DNA of 64,000 nucleotides from the NCBI RefSeq assembly GCF_950295315.1, contig NC_080168.1, positions 63,697,838 to 63,761,837 of the forward strand, read 5' to 3'. The notes below the pieces were generated by a model. The model ran no database searches and was not told the DNA's origin. It saw only the letters and a list, made by a program, of their open reading frames with translations. Below are positions 9,762 to 20,739 of the stretch, piece by piece. The first letter of the stretch is position 1, and the number at the start of each line of letters is the position of its first letter. Source of the DNA: Erinaceus europaeus (Eukaryota > Chordata > Mammalia > Eulipotyphla > Erinaceidae). A program made the translations under genes and the position numbers.

Positions 9762-10105
9762 AGGGGGGCGGGTAGTAGCACATCGGGTTAAGTGCCCATG
9801 GCGCAAAGTGCAAGGACCAGCACAAAGACCCTAGTTCGAGCCCTCGGCTCCCCACCTGCAGGGGGTAGCTTCACATGTGGTGAAGCAGGTCTGCAGGTGT
9901 CTTTCTCTTCCCCTCTCTGTTTTCCCCTCCTCTCTTCATTTCTCTCTGTCCTATCCAACATCAACAGCAATGACAACAACAATAATAACAACAATGATAA
10001 ACAACAAGGGCAACAAAAACTGGGAAAAAATAGCCTCCAGGAGCAGTGGATTTGTGGTGCGGGCACCGAGCCCCAGCAATAACCTCGGAGGCAAAAAATA
10101 ATAAT
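9762..10105 (+). repeat. ERI-type SINE, long form (about 340 bp)
   Basis: Head GGGGGGCGGGTAGTAGCACA, CTCCCCACCTGCAGGGGGTA, a CAA-rich stretch, then the extra 3' cassette AGCCTCCAGGAGCAGTGGAT ... GAGCCCCAGCAATAACCTCG. This copy shows that the CAA-tail and 3'-cassette modules can sit in one element. Confidence 0.9.
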
Positions 10106-10433
10106 AATAGTGAATGAATGAAAGCAAATCAAACTTGCCTAAATTTAAAAAAATTAAAAAGCTAATTTTAGGTTCATAAAAAAAATTGAGCAAAGGGATA
10201 GTTTTCCTATATACTCCTGACCCCACATGTGCACAGCCTCTTCCACTACCAACTCCCCCACCAGAGTAGCACATGCCATTATCACCCAAAGTCAAGTCCA
10301 TAATTTACATTAGCATTTATTCTGGGTGCTGTACATTCTATGGTTCTAAACAAATGTATCCACCACCATATCATACAGAGTGTTTTACTGTCTCCCCCCC
10401 CCCAAAATAAGTCACACATATCCATATATGTGT

Positions 10434-10556
10434 AGCTAGGGAGATAGTTCAACTAGTATAGCATGGGACTTGTAGGTTTTAGGGTCACAGTCTGAGCCAT
10501 AGCATCGCCTGTACCAGAATGATGTTCTGGCTTCTCTCTCTCCCTTTCTCTAGAAA
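10434..10556 (+). repeat. Old short SINE remnant
   Basis: AGGGAGATAGTTCAACTAGT head, and CCAGAATGATGTTCTGGCTT, which matches the GATGTCTGGTTC 3' part of the short SINE family at 4,124. Degraded. Confidence 0.5.
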
Positions 10557-10571
10557 GTCTGTCTACTGCAG

Positions 10572-10695
10572 GTTGGGGAGATAGCATAATGGTTCTGCAA
10601 AAAAAACTTCCATGCCTGAGGCACCAAAGGTCCTAGGTTCAATCCCTAGCACCACCATAAACCAGAACTGAGCAGTGCTTTGAAGAAAAAGAAAA
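10572..10695 (+). repeat. Short SINE ('ATAATGGTTCTGCAA' type)
   Basis: GGGGAGATAGCATAATGGTT, B box CTAGGTTCAATCCC, CACCATAAACCAGAACTGAG, then an A-rich tail. Same family as 3,280. Confidence 0.8.
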
Positions 10696-10699
10696 AACA

Positions 10700-11050
10700 A
10701 TTCTGTCTAATGAAAAATTAAGCCAATACATGTTTAAATGTGCATAAGCATTTATTTAAATTAGAGTGTTTTAAGAACATGGATAAACAGTAAAATGTGA
10801 CTTTTCATTTCAAAACTAAAAGTTTATTTACCTCATTTTCCTACACTTGTCTAAGAACCACATATACCAGGCACACATGCCACTGTTTTCCTTATTAAGC
10901 TGCTTTTATTGACATAATGTCCTTGGAACACGTTTTCATCATCATTCCTTTCTCCCTTGTCTATCCTACCCTCTAAGATCTTTTTTAAGCTAAGGAATCA
11001 TTTCTAGCACACTATTTTATATGTTCTTGTGACATGTACTACATCATTTT
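10700..11050. other. AT-rich intergenic, nothing recognised
   Basis: No coding frame and no identifiable repeat. Confidence 0.4.
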
Positions 11051-11054
11051 AAAG

Positions 11055-11195
11055 ACTTTTTTAATTGATTATGTGAGAGAGGAGAGAAAAGAGAGGCCAC
11101 AGCACTACCCTGTTACATGTGGTGCAGGGGCCTGATCCAAGAACCTCAGACATGCAACCCTGGTGTTCTGCCATTTGAGTCATTTCTCTAGCCAC
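11055..11195 (-). repeat. Degraded antisense short SINE
   Basis: GAGAGAGGAGAGAAAAGAGA ... TGATCCAAGAACCTCAGACA ... CATTTGAGTCATTTCTCTAG reads as a diverged antisense tRNA-like SINE head. Similar diverged copies are at 14,335-14,452 and 15,470-15,605. Confidence 0.45.
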
Positions 11196-11331
11196 TACAT
11201 TACTATTTTCAAATGACAGTTTTTATTTATTATTATAGGTCACTTTGGTTTACAAAACTATATGTGCTTTTGAAGTACACTTTCTCCCCTCCTCAAAATA
11301 TATACTACAATTCTGGTTAAAAAAAAAAATG

Positions 11332-11572
11332 GGGGAGTGGGGCGGTAGTGCAGCGGGTTAAGCGCAGGTGGTTCAAAGTGCAAAGACCGGCGTAAGGATC
11401 CCGGTTTGAGGCCCTGGCTCCCCACCTGCAGGGGGGTTACTTCACAGACAGTGAAGCAGGTCTGCAGGTGTCTATCTTTCTCACCCCCTCTCTGTCTTGC
11501 CCATATCTCTTGATTTCTCTCTGTCCAACAACAACAATGACAATGACAACAACAATAATAATAACCACAACG
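11332..11572 (+). repeat. ERI-type SINE (upstream of a tandem pair)
   Basis: Head GAGTGGGGCGGTAGTGCAGC, middle CTCCCCACCTGCAGGGGGGT, ending in AATAATAATAACCACAAC, where the next SINE begins directly. Confidence 0.88.
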
Positions 11573-11845
11573 GGAGTTGGGCAGTAGCACAGCAGGTTAA
11601 GTGCAGGTGGTGTAAAGCACAAAGATAGGCATAAGCATCCGGTTCAAGCCTCCGGCTCCCCACCTGGAGGGGAGTCGCTTCACAAGTGGTGAAGCAGGTC
11701 TGCAGGTATCTTTCTCTTCCCCTCTCTGTCTTCCCCTCCTCTCTCCATTTCCCTCTGTCCTATCTAACAACGACAATAACAATAATAACTACAACAATAA
11801 AACAACAAGGGCAACAAATGGGAGTAAATAAATATTATAAAAAAT
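11573..11845 (+). repeat. ERI-type SINE (downstream of a tandem pair)
   Basis: Head GGGAGTTGGGCAGTAGCACA, CTCCCCACCTGGAGGGGAGT, and an (AAC/AAT)n tail. It lies in the tail of the preceding SINE in the same orientation, so it probably inserted into that A-rich tail. Confidence 0.88.
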
Positions 11846-11849
11846 GGAA

Positions 11850-12300
11850 AGCTTCACTGTGTACTCAGTATGGTGGGCAGGGAGATAATTCAGGCTGCAG
11901 CTCCTGCCAGTGCTGCCCAAGCCTTTTGGCGTCTGTTCTCTCAACTGCTTACTTGTCTTCTATGACCAAGCTTGGGAAAGGGAATGCCTCGCCACTAACC
12001 CTAGAAGACTCCCCCCACAGAGAGGGGCCACATTCTGCAAAAGGCTTCCCCAGAGATGATGGAAGATTCTAGCAGAAGCCTGCAGTGAATCAAAGAACTA
12101 ACTGACCACATTGGTAAACTGGAAGAAACTCTGGGGCTTGCTGGCTCTCAGAAGCAGTGGCAACCTGGGGAGCCTCTCTCCCTCTTGGTTTGGCTCAGGG
12201 ACTGTCACTCCAGCAAACTTGGCTGTAGTCCATGGAGACAGAAACAGGGAGGCAGTATTTTGCCTTTCTTAGAAACACAGTGTTTGTCAGCTCATTCTAT
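11850..12300. other. Intergenic, nothing recognised
   Basis: No coding frame with recognisable similarity. Confidence 0.35.
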
Positions 12301-12483
12301 GCATTAAGAGTAGCTTGTTCACCAATGTCCATGTCCAGCAGAGAAGCAATTACAGAAGCCAGAACGCCTTCCTTCTGCACCCCAAAAAGAATTTTGATCT
12401 ATTCTTCCAGAGAGGAGAAGTGTTAGGGGAAGATGACCAGAAGTTTCTGGACCCCAATTCTTCATATATATATATATATATTC

Positions 12484-12774
12484 TTTTTAATATTTATTTA
12501 TTCCCTTTTGTTGCCCTTGTTGTAGTTATTATTGCTGTTGTTATTGATGTCATTGTTGTTGATGTCGTTGTTGTTGGATAGGACAGAGAGAAATGGAGAC
12601 AGGAGGGGAAGACAGAGAGGAGGAGAGAAAGATAGACACCTGCAGACCTGCTTCACCGCCTGTGAAGCGACTCCCCTGCAGGTGGGGAGCCGGGGGCTCA
12701 AACCGGGATCCTTATGCCAGTCCTTGTGCTTTGCGCCACGTGCATTTAACCCGCTGTGCTACCGCCCGATTCCC
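12484..12774 (-). repeat. ERI-type SINE
   Basis: Antisense: TTCCCTTTTGTTGCCCTTGT, GTTGTTGTTGGATAGGACAG, CTCCCCTGCAGGTGGGGAGC, GTGCTACCGCCCGATTCCC. Low divergence. Confidence 0.93.
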
Positions 12775-13049
12775 AAAAGAGCGCTTTTTTTTCCCCCCAG
12801 TGAATCACCAGTGAATTACCAGCTTCTGGGAAGGACAGGTTTTGAACCTGAAAGCTCTGTCTGTCTGTCTCAGAGTTCACAGGCAGAGCCACTAATCCAG
12901 CCTGGCAGTGTCTGAACCCCAATTCTACTGGAACCTGAAATGTTTGTCAACAGGAAACTTTATTTTTCTACCATCACTAAAAGGGAAGAGAATCTGGAAA
13001 ACACCAGAGGAAGTCAGGCACTGCTTCTCTTATTTATTTTTTTTGTTTG

Positions 13050-13317
13050 TTTGCCTCCAGGGTTGTTGTTATTTTGGGGCTCGGTGTGAGCACTACAAAT
13101 TGACCACTCCTGGTGGCCATTTTTTCCTTTTTTTTTTCTGCCCATTTTGTTCGATAGGACAGAGAGAAATTGAGATAGTGATAAGAAAGATAGACACATG
13201 CAGACCTGCTTCACTGCTTATGAAGCATCCACACTGCAGGTGGGGAGCTAGAGCTTGAACCTAGGTCCTTGTGCACAGTACTATGTGTGTTTAACTGGGT
13301 GCGCCACTACGCAGCCT
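13050..13317 (-). repeat. ERI-type SINE, long form
   Basis: Antisense 3' cassette GCCTCCAGGGTTGTTGTTAT, middle ACTGCAGGTGGGGAGCTAGA, and head TGCGCCACTACGCAGCC. Confidence 0.88.
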
Positions 13318-13669
13318 CCTACGCTGTTTCTCTTATCTGAGAAAAAAAGAAGGGACACTCAGCAGTAGTAATGAGTGTCAGTGTGACATAGAAATGAAGT
13401 GAAGGTAGGACTGTAGGAAAAAACAGGGAGAAAAGTAGATATAGAGTTAGAGATAGATAGATATAGATATATAATCAATTTTTATATAGTCATATTTGTA
13501 AGCACACATGTTACTGTGCACAAGGATCCTGGGCACCCTAGTCTTTGACCTTCAGAGAACTATTGCAGTTTCATCTGGGGGAACACAAAACTACTGTGGT
13601 GGGAATGGAGTGAAATTATACCCCCATCATCTTAGAATTTTGTAAGTTACTATTAAATCAATCACACAC

Positions 13670-14330
13670 ACACAAAAGAGTAGCCTGGTCACATGAATTT
13701 CCAAATGAACTCTTTTTTCAGACTTGTTTTCAGGAAACAACCCCTGCTTCTGATTCCAGGGCAAGTCAAAAGCAGAGGAAGGCAGGAATATTGATTCTAG
13801 GTGTCAACATGGCACACCTGGCCACACTGTCTGTGGGTGTTTGTGCCTTCCCATCCGGTGTCAGGTATGAACTGCTCCCACAGTGGAGTGCCAGCTCCTG
13901 TTGGTCTGGCTTGTTTATGAGCAGTAAGTTACCAGGAGGGATTTCATCCAAGTCTCTTTTAAAACTCACATGCCGCAGTCAATGATACAGATCTTGGGTA
14001 TAGTAAGTTCTGCAAGCATTAAGTGCCAAGTTCTGTGCCAGAAATATCACAAAGCAACAGAACTACAGCTCTCAATTTCTGTGTCTCTAAACAACAAAAA
14101 AAATCACCAAGCTTCTCTATATAGATCAAAATACTTCAGTCTTTCCACATGTGTTATCAACTCAGTTTCCAACTCCTGACTCATTTGGGGTCCCAGGTAG
14201 CAACTCTGACAGCTCAGGGCCAACACTGGCTCCAGTGCCCTTCCTGGTGACCTGGCAACACACCCACACTCACTCTGACTGGGGTCACTAAGACAACCAA
14301 CAACTCTTAAATTCACATGCCCTTCTGAGA
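13670..14330. other. Intergenic, nothing recognised
   Basis: No coding frame or repeat identified. Confidence 0.35.
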
Positions 14331-14334
14331 TTTT

Positions 14335-14452
14335 GTTGTTTATGAGAGAGGAAGGCAACAGCATTGTTCTGACATACACAGTGCAAGGGATCAAACTAAG
14401 GACCTAGTGTTTGCAAGTCTAGTATTCTTCCACCTGCACCACCTTCCAGGCC
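14335..14452 (-). repeat. Degraded antisense short SINE
   Basis: Reverse reading gives GGCCTGGAAGGTGGTGCAGG ... AGTTTGATCCCTTGCACTGT, a diverged member of the family at 4,124. Confidence 0.55.
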
Positions 14453-14657
14453 TTGAAGGTGTGCATCTTTGTGATGTGGGCAGGAACCTGAGATCCAAGA
14501 AAAGCACTGTGTGCCATGGGAAGAATGTGCCAACTCCACACAGACACAGGCCCCTGCTGGAAAGTATTCCTTTATCATCAGTGTTATAATGAAACAGAGT
14601 CAAACAAAATGATGGTGAGAAAATGCAACTCCACTGTCATTACCAGAAGGATTAGAG

Positions 14658-14928
14658 GGGCTGAGAGGTGTAATGCTGGGTTAAGTACACTTTACTGTGC
14701 ACAAGAATCCTGGCTTGAGACCCCATCCCCTACCTGCAGGGGGGGAAGCTTCACAAGCAGTGAAGCAAGTACTGCAGGCATCTCTCTGTCTCTATCACCC
14801 CTCCCCTCTCAATTTCCCTCTGGCCTAAAAAAAAAAAAAAAAAAAAGTGGGGGGAATGGCCTCTGGGAGTGGTGGATTCCTAGTGTTGACACGAAGCCTC
14901 AGTGATAATATCCCTGGTAGGAGGCTAG
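14658..14928 (+). repeat. ERI-type SINE, long form
   Basis: GGGGCTGAGAGGTGTAATGC head, CCTACCTGCAGGGGGGGAAG, CT-rich, poly(A), then 3' cassette GGCCTCTGGGAGTGGTGGAT. Confidence 0.8.
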
Positions 14929-15010
14929 AAGCCAGGGCTCCTCACTCCCTCTAGCTCCTATTGATTCTGCCACCTGCCTTTTATATTCTGTTGTTAAAAT
15001 CTTAAATGCT

Positions 15011-15297
15011 GGGAGTCAGGCAGTAGCACAATGGGTTAAACGCATGTGGCACAAAGTGCAAGGACCAGCGTGAAGATCCCAGTTCGAGCCCCCGGCTCCC
15101 CACCTGCAGGGGAGTCGCTTCACAGGCGGTGAAGTAGGTCTGTAGGTGTTTATCTTTCTCTCCCCCTCTCTGTCTACCCCTCCTCTCTCCATTTCTCTCT
15201 GTCCTATATAACAATGGTGACATCAATAACAACAACAATAACTATAACAACAATAAAAACAAGGGCAATAAAAAGGAAATAAATAAATAAATTTTTA
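15011..15297 (+). repeat. ERI-type SINE
   Basis: GGGAGTCAGGCAGTAGCACA to the AAATAAATAAATTTTTAAA tail. It is flanked by a near-perfect duplication (AAAATCTTAAATGCT on the left, AAAATCCTAAATGCT on the right). Confidence 0.92.
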
Positions 15298-15469
15298 AAA
15301 ATCCTAAATGCTGAATAAAGAGAGTGCAAACTATTGAGTGGAAGAAACTTGCTGTTTCCTAGACTCATCAGGATGGAGGATCTTAAGTTTCTGGGTCATT
15401 GACTCCAAAATATTTCAGTGAGACAAACGGCAATTTGCCCAGATTCACATTCCCTCTAGGTTTATTTAT

Positions 15470-15605
15470 TTTATTTGTTTTCATGAGAGAAGAGACCAGA
15501 ACACTGCTCATCTCTGGCATGATGGTGCCTCCGGTAAACCTGGCACCACTAGGACCTCAGGCGGGCACCCAGTGGTGCTCTACCATTGTACTATCCCACC
15601 CGGCC
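15470..15605 (-). repeat. Degraded antisense short SINE
   Basis: ATGAGAGAAGAGACCAGAAC ... GGTGCTCTACCATTGTACTA is a diverged reverse copy of the 4,124 family. A (TCAA/TCAG)n run follows at about 15,785-15,812. Confidence 0.5.
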
Positions 15606-15897
15606 CACATTTCTTCTCAGAGTCCTGCATGCATCTGTCCTGGCACAGACTTTCCAGTCACGGGAGGGACTTCAAAGAGCAAACCTCTTTGAAGGGAGGA
15701 GGGCCATTCTGATACAACCTGCCAAGTCCCCAAAGGCAGCTTCCAATGTGGTGCTTTATTCTTTAGTGTTTTTCTCATTTCCTCAATCAATCAATCAGTC
15801 AGTCAGTCAGTCAACAAAATGGCCTCTTTATGTTTAAACAAGAAAGAACTCCCTCTTGAGTGCATATTTCTGGTCTCCTTGTGTTAAAGGATGTTAG

Positions 15898-16200
15898 AGG
15901 GAATCAGGCGGTAGCACAGTGGGTTAAGCGCACTTGGCGCAAAGCACAAGGACCAGCGTAAGAATCCCGGCTCGAGGCCCCAGCTCCCCACCTGCAAGGG
16001 GGTTGCTTCACAGGTGGTGAAACAGGTCTGCAGGTGTCTCTCTTTCTCTTCCCTTCTCTGTCTTCCCCTCCTCTCTACATTTCTCTCTGTCCTATCTAAC
16101 CACAATGACATCAATAACAACGACAATAATATCTACAACAACAATGAAAACCAACAAGGGCAACAAAAGGGAAAATAAATAAATAAATATAAAAATAAAG
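15898..16200 (+). repeat. ERI-type SINE
   Basis: GGGAATCAGGCGGTAGCACA head, CTCCCCACCTGCAAGGGGGT, CCTATCTAACCACAATGACA, then an A-rich tail. Confidence 0.92.
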
Positions 16201-16309
16201 TTTTTTTAAAAAAAGAATGAGACACTAAAGGGAGTTTCACGAGCAGCTAAGAAGTCTAGCAGGTAGCTTCTCTACAAGGAGTCAGCGAAGTGAGGTTATT
16301 TCCCTGAAA

Positions 16310-16429
16310 AGAGACAGTAAGCAGTGAGTGAAGTGCATGTGAGGCTCCATGTTCAAATCTTGCCACTACTCTATGCCAGAGATAGAGGGCTCTAGATTCT
16401 CTCTCTCCCCTGCCTCTCTCCCTCTGTCC

Positions 16430-16465
<36 letters not shown>

Positions 16466-16500
16466 TTCTCTCCCCCTCCCTCCCTCATTAAAATAAAGCC
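16310..16500 (+). repeat. Degraded short SINE with (CT)n expansion
   Basis: GTGAGGCTCCATGTTCAAAT B-box region, CTCTAGATTCTCTCTCTCCC, a CT run at about 16,424-16,470, then ATTAAAATAAAGCC. Confidence 0.5.
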
Positions 16501-16515
16501 TTATAGATAACACAT

Positions 16516-16805
16516 AAGAGAGGGTCAAGCTATAGTGCAGCAGTTTAAACACACATGGAGCAAAACTCGAGGTATAGCGTAAGGATCTCGGTTCGAGCCC
16601 CTGGCTCGCCACCTGCAGGGAGGTCGTTTCACAAGTGGTGAAGCAGGTCTGCAAGTGTCTTTCTCTCCCCATCTCTGTCTTTCCCTCCTTTCTCCATTTC
16701 TCCCTGTCCCATCTGGCAACAACAACATCAATAACAACAATAAGAGTAACCATAACAATGATAAAAACAACAAGGGCAACAAAAAAGGAAAATAAATTTT
16801 TTAAA
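16516..16805 (+). repeat. ERI-type SINE
   Basis: AGAGGGTCAAGCTATAGTGC head, B box GGTTCGAGCCCCTGG, CACCTGCAGGGAGGTCGTTT, then a CAA-rich tail. Confidence 0.9.
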
Positions 16806-16879
16806 TTTTTTTTAAAAAGACTAGCACATAAGAGCAGTCATTTCCCTCTGTGGAGTCATAACACTATCACTTGACATAC

Positions 16880-18040
16880 ACTTCAACACCTGCAGGCTGA
16901 AATTCCAGTAAAAAACAAAACAAAACAAAACTCATTTTGTACATAGTGACTGTTACATAAGGGTGTGCTTTCTCTCTCTCAGATAAGCTGCTGTGTGAAA
17001 AAGCTGTGGGAAGAGCTCTGGCATGTGTCTGCCGAGGACTCACAGAGGGAGTTAGACTGGAGAAAGCCTGGGGTCCAGATAGACAGAGGGTGAAGACACT
17101 TTGGGTTTTGGGGAAGGGCCCAAGGGAGGACTTGGTAGAGGGCCCCAGGGAGGGGACTGGACTTGACTAGAAAGGAAGATACCACCGACAGGAAGGCAAA
17201 AAAGGTTGCTGGACTGGAAATGGAAGGAGACAAGCCTCCAGGGTGCAGATGAGCTGAGGCTGGCGTGCACATGCACAGAGTGTGTAGGTGTCAGAAGGGC
17301 CTGGGACATGCCTCTGTCATGTCAGGTTTCTATGAGGCCTTTGACTTGGCAGGGCTGCAAGATCACCAAAAGACAGTGTGTGGTAGGGGTCAGTGGATCC
17401 CCTCCAAGAACAGCACTGCCAAGTATTCAGAGAAGCCAGGACAAGAAATATCATGACACAGTGAACGCCGCCTCCTCCCTGCAGCATCTGTCTCGTGTCC
17501 TCTCATGACAAAGTGGGACACAATGGTCAGTGAAGAAAACAATGCTGGAGACATGGAGTGCGCACAGACTGAGAGGCAGTGCTCTGAAAAATGGCCCACG
17601 TGGCTACTCCAAGTGTTCAGAGTGCCTGTGCCTGACCAGGCAGGACCACAGCAAGTCACAGGAGCCAGGGGAGGCTGGATGGGAGCCAGGGGAGGACTAT
17701 GCAGGGCAGGAGGAAGTGCAAAGTGGCATGACACATCTGGTGGAAACGGAGGGACTAGGTGCCCCAGCATTTTCATCTAGAAAGCCCAGAAAATAGAAAA
17801 GACCCCAGGAAGGAAGCTGGGGCCTCTGACTCAAAGCAGACTCCTGTGGCAGGAGGCCCTGAGTCTAATGGCTCTCCTAGCCTGAGTCACCATCTCAGCT
17901 CATACTGTTAGCTAGAGAGATGGGCCACTCTGACTAGTGGCTCATCATGCAGTCCTGGGGCAAGAGAAATTTCCCAAAGGGAGACTGGGCTGACTCTGAA
18001 GGCAGGCAAAAGCCCCTGCTCCTAAGCACAGGGACAAGGA
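16880..18040. other. Longest repeat-poor stretch, no gene recognised
   Basis: About 1.1 kb with no SINE or L1 signature and higher GC than its surroundings. Frames of 85-128 codons exist on both strands (for example 17,390-17,776 minus) but show no domain, no consistent codon bias and no splice context I can support. If the window holds host regulatory or lncRNA sequence, this is a reasonable place to look. Confidence 0.35.
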
Positions 18041-18044
18041 GAAA

Positions 18045-18140
18045 AATATATAGAGATACTAGAGTGCTGCTCAGTTCTGACTTATGGTGGTGCTGGGGAC
18101 TGAACTTGGGGCCTCAGAGCCTCAGGCATACAAAAATTTT
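18045..18140 (-). repeat. Short SINE fragment ('ATAATGGTTATGCAA' type)
   Basis: AGTGCTGCTCAGTTCTGACT TATGGTGGTG ... GAGCCTCAGGCATAC is the antisense 3' two-thirds of the family at 3,280. Confidence 0.65.
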
Positions 18141-18142
18141 GT

Positions 18143-18455
18143 GGAGCCAGGCAGTAGCGCAGCGGGTTAAGTACACATGGCGCGAAGCGCAAGGAACGGC
18201 ATAAGGATCCCAGTTCAAGCCCCCAGCTCCCCACCTGCAGGGGGGTTGCTTCACAGGTGGTGTAGCAGGTCTCCAGGTGTCTATCTTTCTCTCCCCCTTC
18301 TCTGTCTTCCCCTCCTCTCTCTATTTCTCTCTGTCCTGTCCAACAACAATGACAGCAATAACAACAACATTAAAGAACAAGGGCAACAAAGGAGAAAAAA
18401 CAGCCTCCAGGAGCAGTGGATTCACAGTGTAGGCACTGAGCCCCAGACTACCTAG
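18143..18455 (+). repeat. ERI-type SINE, long form
   Basis: GGAGCCAGGCAGTAGCGCAG head through a CAA-rich stretch and 3' cassette AGCCTCCAGGAGCAGTGGAT ... CACTGAGCCCCAG. Confidence 0.88.
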
Positions 18456-18764
18456 AACATCACAGATTCAAGAAAAAAAAAAATTTTTTTTTTTGTATAA
18501 CTACTACAGTATCTCCCCAGCCCTGGAGCAAAAAGCTTTAAGGTTTACTAAACCCTGTCCTGAGGTGACGTCCAGCCTCACTTGTGAGCACTTCCCTTGC
18601 AGATGTGAGTGGGGGCTTGAACACTGTAATGTGTGTACTCAACAGGGTGCACCACAGCAAGTCCCCCTTCAATAGAAATCTTTAACTCTGAGTATCACTG
18701 CTCTGACAGAGACAAGGCAAACTAGTTTAAAATCTCTTCCTAAATTGAACAACTTGTCCAAAAA

Positions 18765-19428
18765 TTTGTGTGGAACCACACATACAAAAAAAAATAACCA
18801 AAGCACTTCTAAGAAAGGAAAAATATGGAGGTAGCATGCTCTCCAACTTCAGTTTATATTAGAAGCAATAGTAATCAAAACAGCTTGGTACTGGAATAAA
18901 AATGGACGCTTGGATCAATGGAGCAGAACTGAAATCCCAGAAATGAGCCCACACAGATACAACCACCTGATACATGACAAAGAGGCCAAGACCATTCAAT
19001 GGAGTAAAGAAGGTCTTCAACAAATGTTGCTGGGAAAACTGGACAGCCACATGTAGAAAAGTGAAACTAGACCACCACCTAACACTATACACAAAAAATA
19101 AAATCAAAATGAATCAGAGATCTGGATATTATTAGATCATGAACTCTAAAATTTATAGAAGAAAACACTGGAGAAGCTTTGCAAGATCTCCACATCAATG
19201 ATGTATTTGAAAATGCAACCCCATGGGCATGGAAAATGAAAATAAGAGTGAATGAAGGGGATTACATGAAACCAAAAAGTGTCTATATATCAAAAGCAAA
19301 CTGTACAAGGATAACCAGGCAACCTAGTAAATAGAAAAAGATATTTGCACATCACACCTCTCATAAGTGATTTATACCAAACATCTATACAGAACTGGTA
19401 CTGATCTACAAACGAAATAAAACTAATG
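18765..19428 (+). mobile_element. L1 ORF2 fragment (old)
   Basis: Nucleotide sequence parallels the plus-strand L1 at about 61,360-61,800: ATCAAAACAGCTTGGTACTG versus ATCAAAACTGCTTGGTACTG, then the ACATGACAAAGAGGCC region and CAACAAATGTTGCTGGGAAAA. Many stops, so it is a decayed copy of the RT-to-C-terminal part of ORF2. It continues at 19,795-19,972 after two SINEs. Confidence 0.85.
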
Positions 19429-19556
19429 GTGGGGAAAGATAGCACAATGGTTATGCAAAGAGACTCTCAAGCCTGAGGCTCCAAAGTCCCAGGTTCAATC
19501 CCCATACCACCATAAGCCAGAGCTAAGCAGTGCTCTAGTTTAAAAAAAAAAAAAAA
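19429..19556 (+). repeat. Short SINE ('ATAATGGTTATGCAA' type)
   Basis: GGGGAAAGATAGCACAATGG ... GGTTCAATCCCCATACCACC ATAAGCCAGAG, poly(A). Confidence 0.85.
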
Positions 19557-19576
19557 GTAACCCAATAAAAAAAAAA

Positions 19577-19792
19577 AGGCCAGGGGTGCTGGGCAGTAGC
19601 TCAATAGGTTAAGTGCACATGGCATAAAGCTCAAGGACCAGCTCCCCACCTGCAGTGAGGAGTTGCTTCACAAGCAGTGAAGTATGTCTGCAGGTGTCTT
19701 TCTCCCTCTGTTTTCCTGTCCTCTCTTGATTTCTCTGTCCTATCCAACAACGACAGCAATAATAACAACAACAATAAACAAGGGGGAGAAGG
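19577..19792 (+). repeat. ERI-type SINE, head shortened
   Basis: GGGGTGCTGGGCAGTAGCTC head. The region between GGACCA and GCTCCCCACCTGCAGTGAGG lacks the usual B-box segment. CT-rich part and CAA tail present. Confidence 0.82.
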
Positions 19793-19794
19793 GG

Positions 19795-20190
19795 CCAAAG
19801 AACTAAACAATTTTCTCAAGAAAAGGTACACACACTCCACTTCACTTGTCATTGGAGAAATGTAAACTAAAATTACACTGGGATTCCATCTCACACTGAA
19901 AGAGTGGCTTATATCAACAAGCCAGGAAATGACAGGTATTGGAGAAGTTCTGGAGAAAAGAGAACTCTGTTCCTGATTTATTTCACTTAACATGATTTCT
20001 TCAAGTTCTATCCCAGATGGGCTGAAAATGGTGAAATCACTATTTTTAATAGCCAAGTAGTATTCCACTGAGTATATAGACCTTAGCTTTCTCAGCCACT
20101 CACCTGTTGTTGGACACCTGGGCTATTACAAATTGTGCTGCTATGAACATAGGTATACACAAATCTTTTTGGATGGGTGTGTTGGGAGGT
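19795..20190. mobile_element. L1 ORF2 pieces in opposite orientations
   Basis: 19,795-19,972 continues the plus-strand ORF2 fragment. 19,975-20,190 is minus strand and encodes the diverged ORF2 C-terminal region (frame reading MEYYLAIKNSDF, compare MEYYAAIKNNE at 56,400). The breakpoint near 19,973 is an inversion or two separate fragments. Confidence 0.7.
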
Positions 20191-20295
20191 GTCTATTTCT
20201 TTCCCTCTCTATTTCTATCCTCTCTCTAGATTTCTGGCTGTGTTTATCTAATAAATAAATAAAGATAATAAGAATATATTTAAGAAACAAAACAA

Positions 20296-20420
20296 GACTG
20301 GGGATATAGCAATTATGCAGAAATACTTACATGCCTGTGGCACTAAAGGTTCCAGATTCAATTCTCAGTACCACTATCAGACGCCAGAGTTTAACAGGGC
20401 TCTGTTGGAAAAAAAAAATG
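20296..20420 (+). repeat. Short SINE ('GCAATTATGCAGAAA' type)
   Basis: GACTGGGGATATAGCAATTA ... CCAGATTCAATTCTCAGTACC. Diverged copy of the 3,280 family. Confidence 0.65.
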
Positions 20421-20425
20421 CATTG

Positions 20426-20730
20426 GGAGTCGGGCGGTAATGCAGCGGGTTAAGTGCAGGTGGTGCAAAACGCAAGGAATGGTGTAAGGATCCCGGTTTG
20501 AGCCCCCAGCTCCCCATCTACAGGGGAGTCGCTTCACAAGCAGTGTAGCAGGTCTGCAGGTGTCTATCTTTCTCTCCCCCTCTGTCTTCCCCTCCTCTCA
20601 CCATTTCTCTCTGTCCTATCCAACAACAACGATATCAGTAACAACAATAGCAATAATTACAACAATAAAACAACAAGGGCAACAAAAGGGTATAAATAAA
20701 TAAATATTAAAAAATAAATTAAAAATTTTA
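20426..20730 (+). repeat. ERI-type SINE
   Basis: GGGAGTCGGGCGGTAATGCA head to an AAATAAATAAATATTAAAAA tail. A short duplication AAATGCATT flanks it. Confidence 0.92.
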
Positions 20731-20739
20731 AATGCATTA

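Larger units (their letters stand above)
12310..13665 (+). mobile_element. L1 3' UTR fragment interrupted by two SINEs
   Basis: 12,325-12,440 (CCATGTCCAGCAGAGAAGCA ... ATTACAGAAGCCAGAACG) is a diverged copy of the hedgehog L1 3' UTR seen in reverse at 54,100-54,200 and 55,080-55,180. 13,590-13,660 (TGTGGTGGGAATGGAGTGAA ... TTGTAAGTTACTATTAAATC) matches the terminal part of the same UTR type at 22,550-22,600. The SINEs at 12,484 and 13,050 lie between. Assignment of the middle part is inferred. Confidence 0.5.

Noticed and set aside
17390..17776. 128-codon frame as a possible host gene
   Set aside because: Overlaps equally long frames on the other strand, no recognised domain, no splice or promoter evidence.
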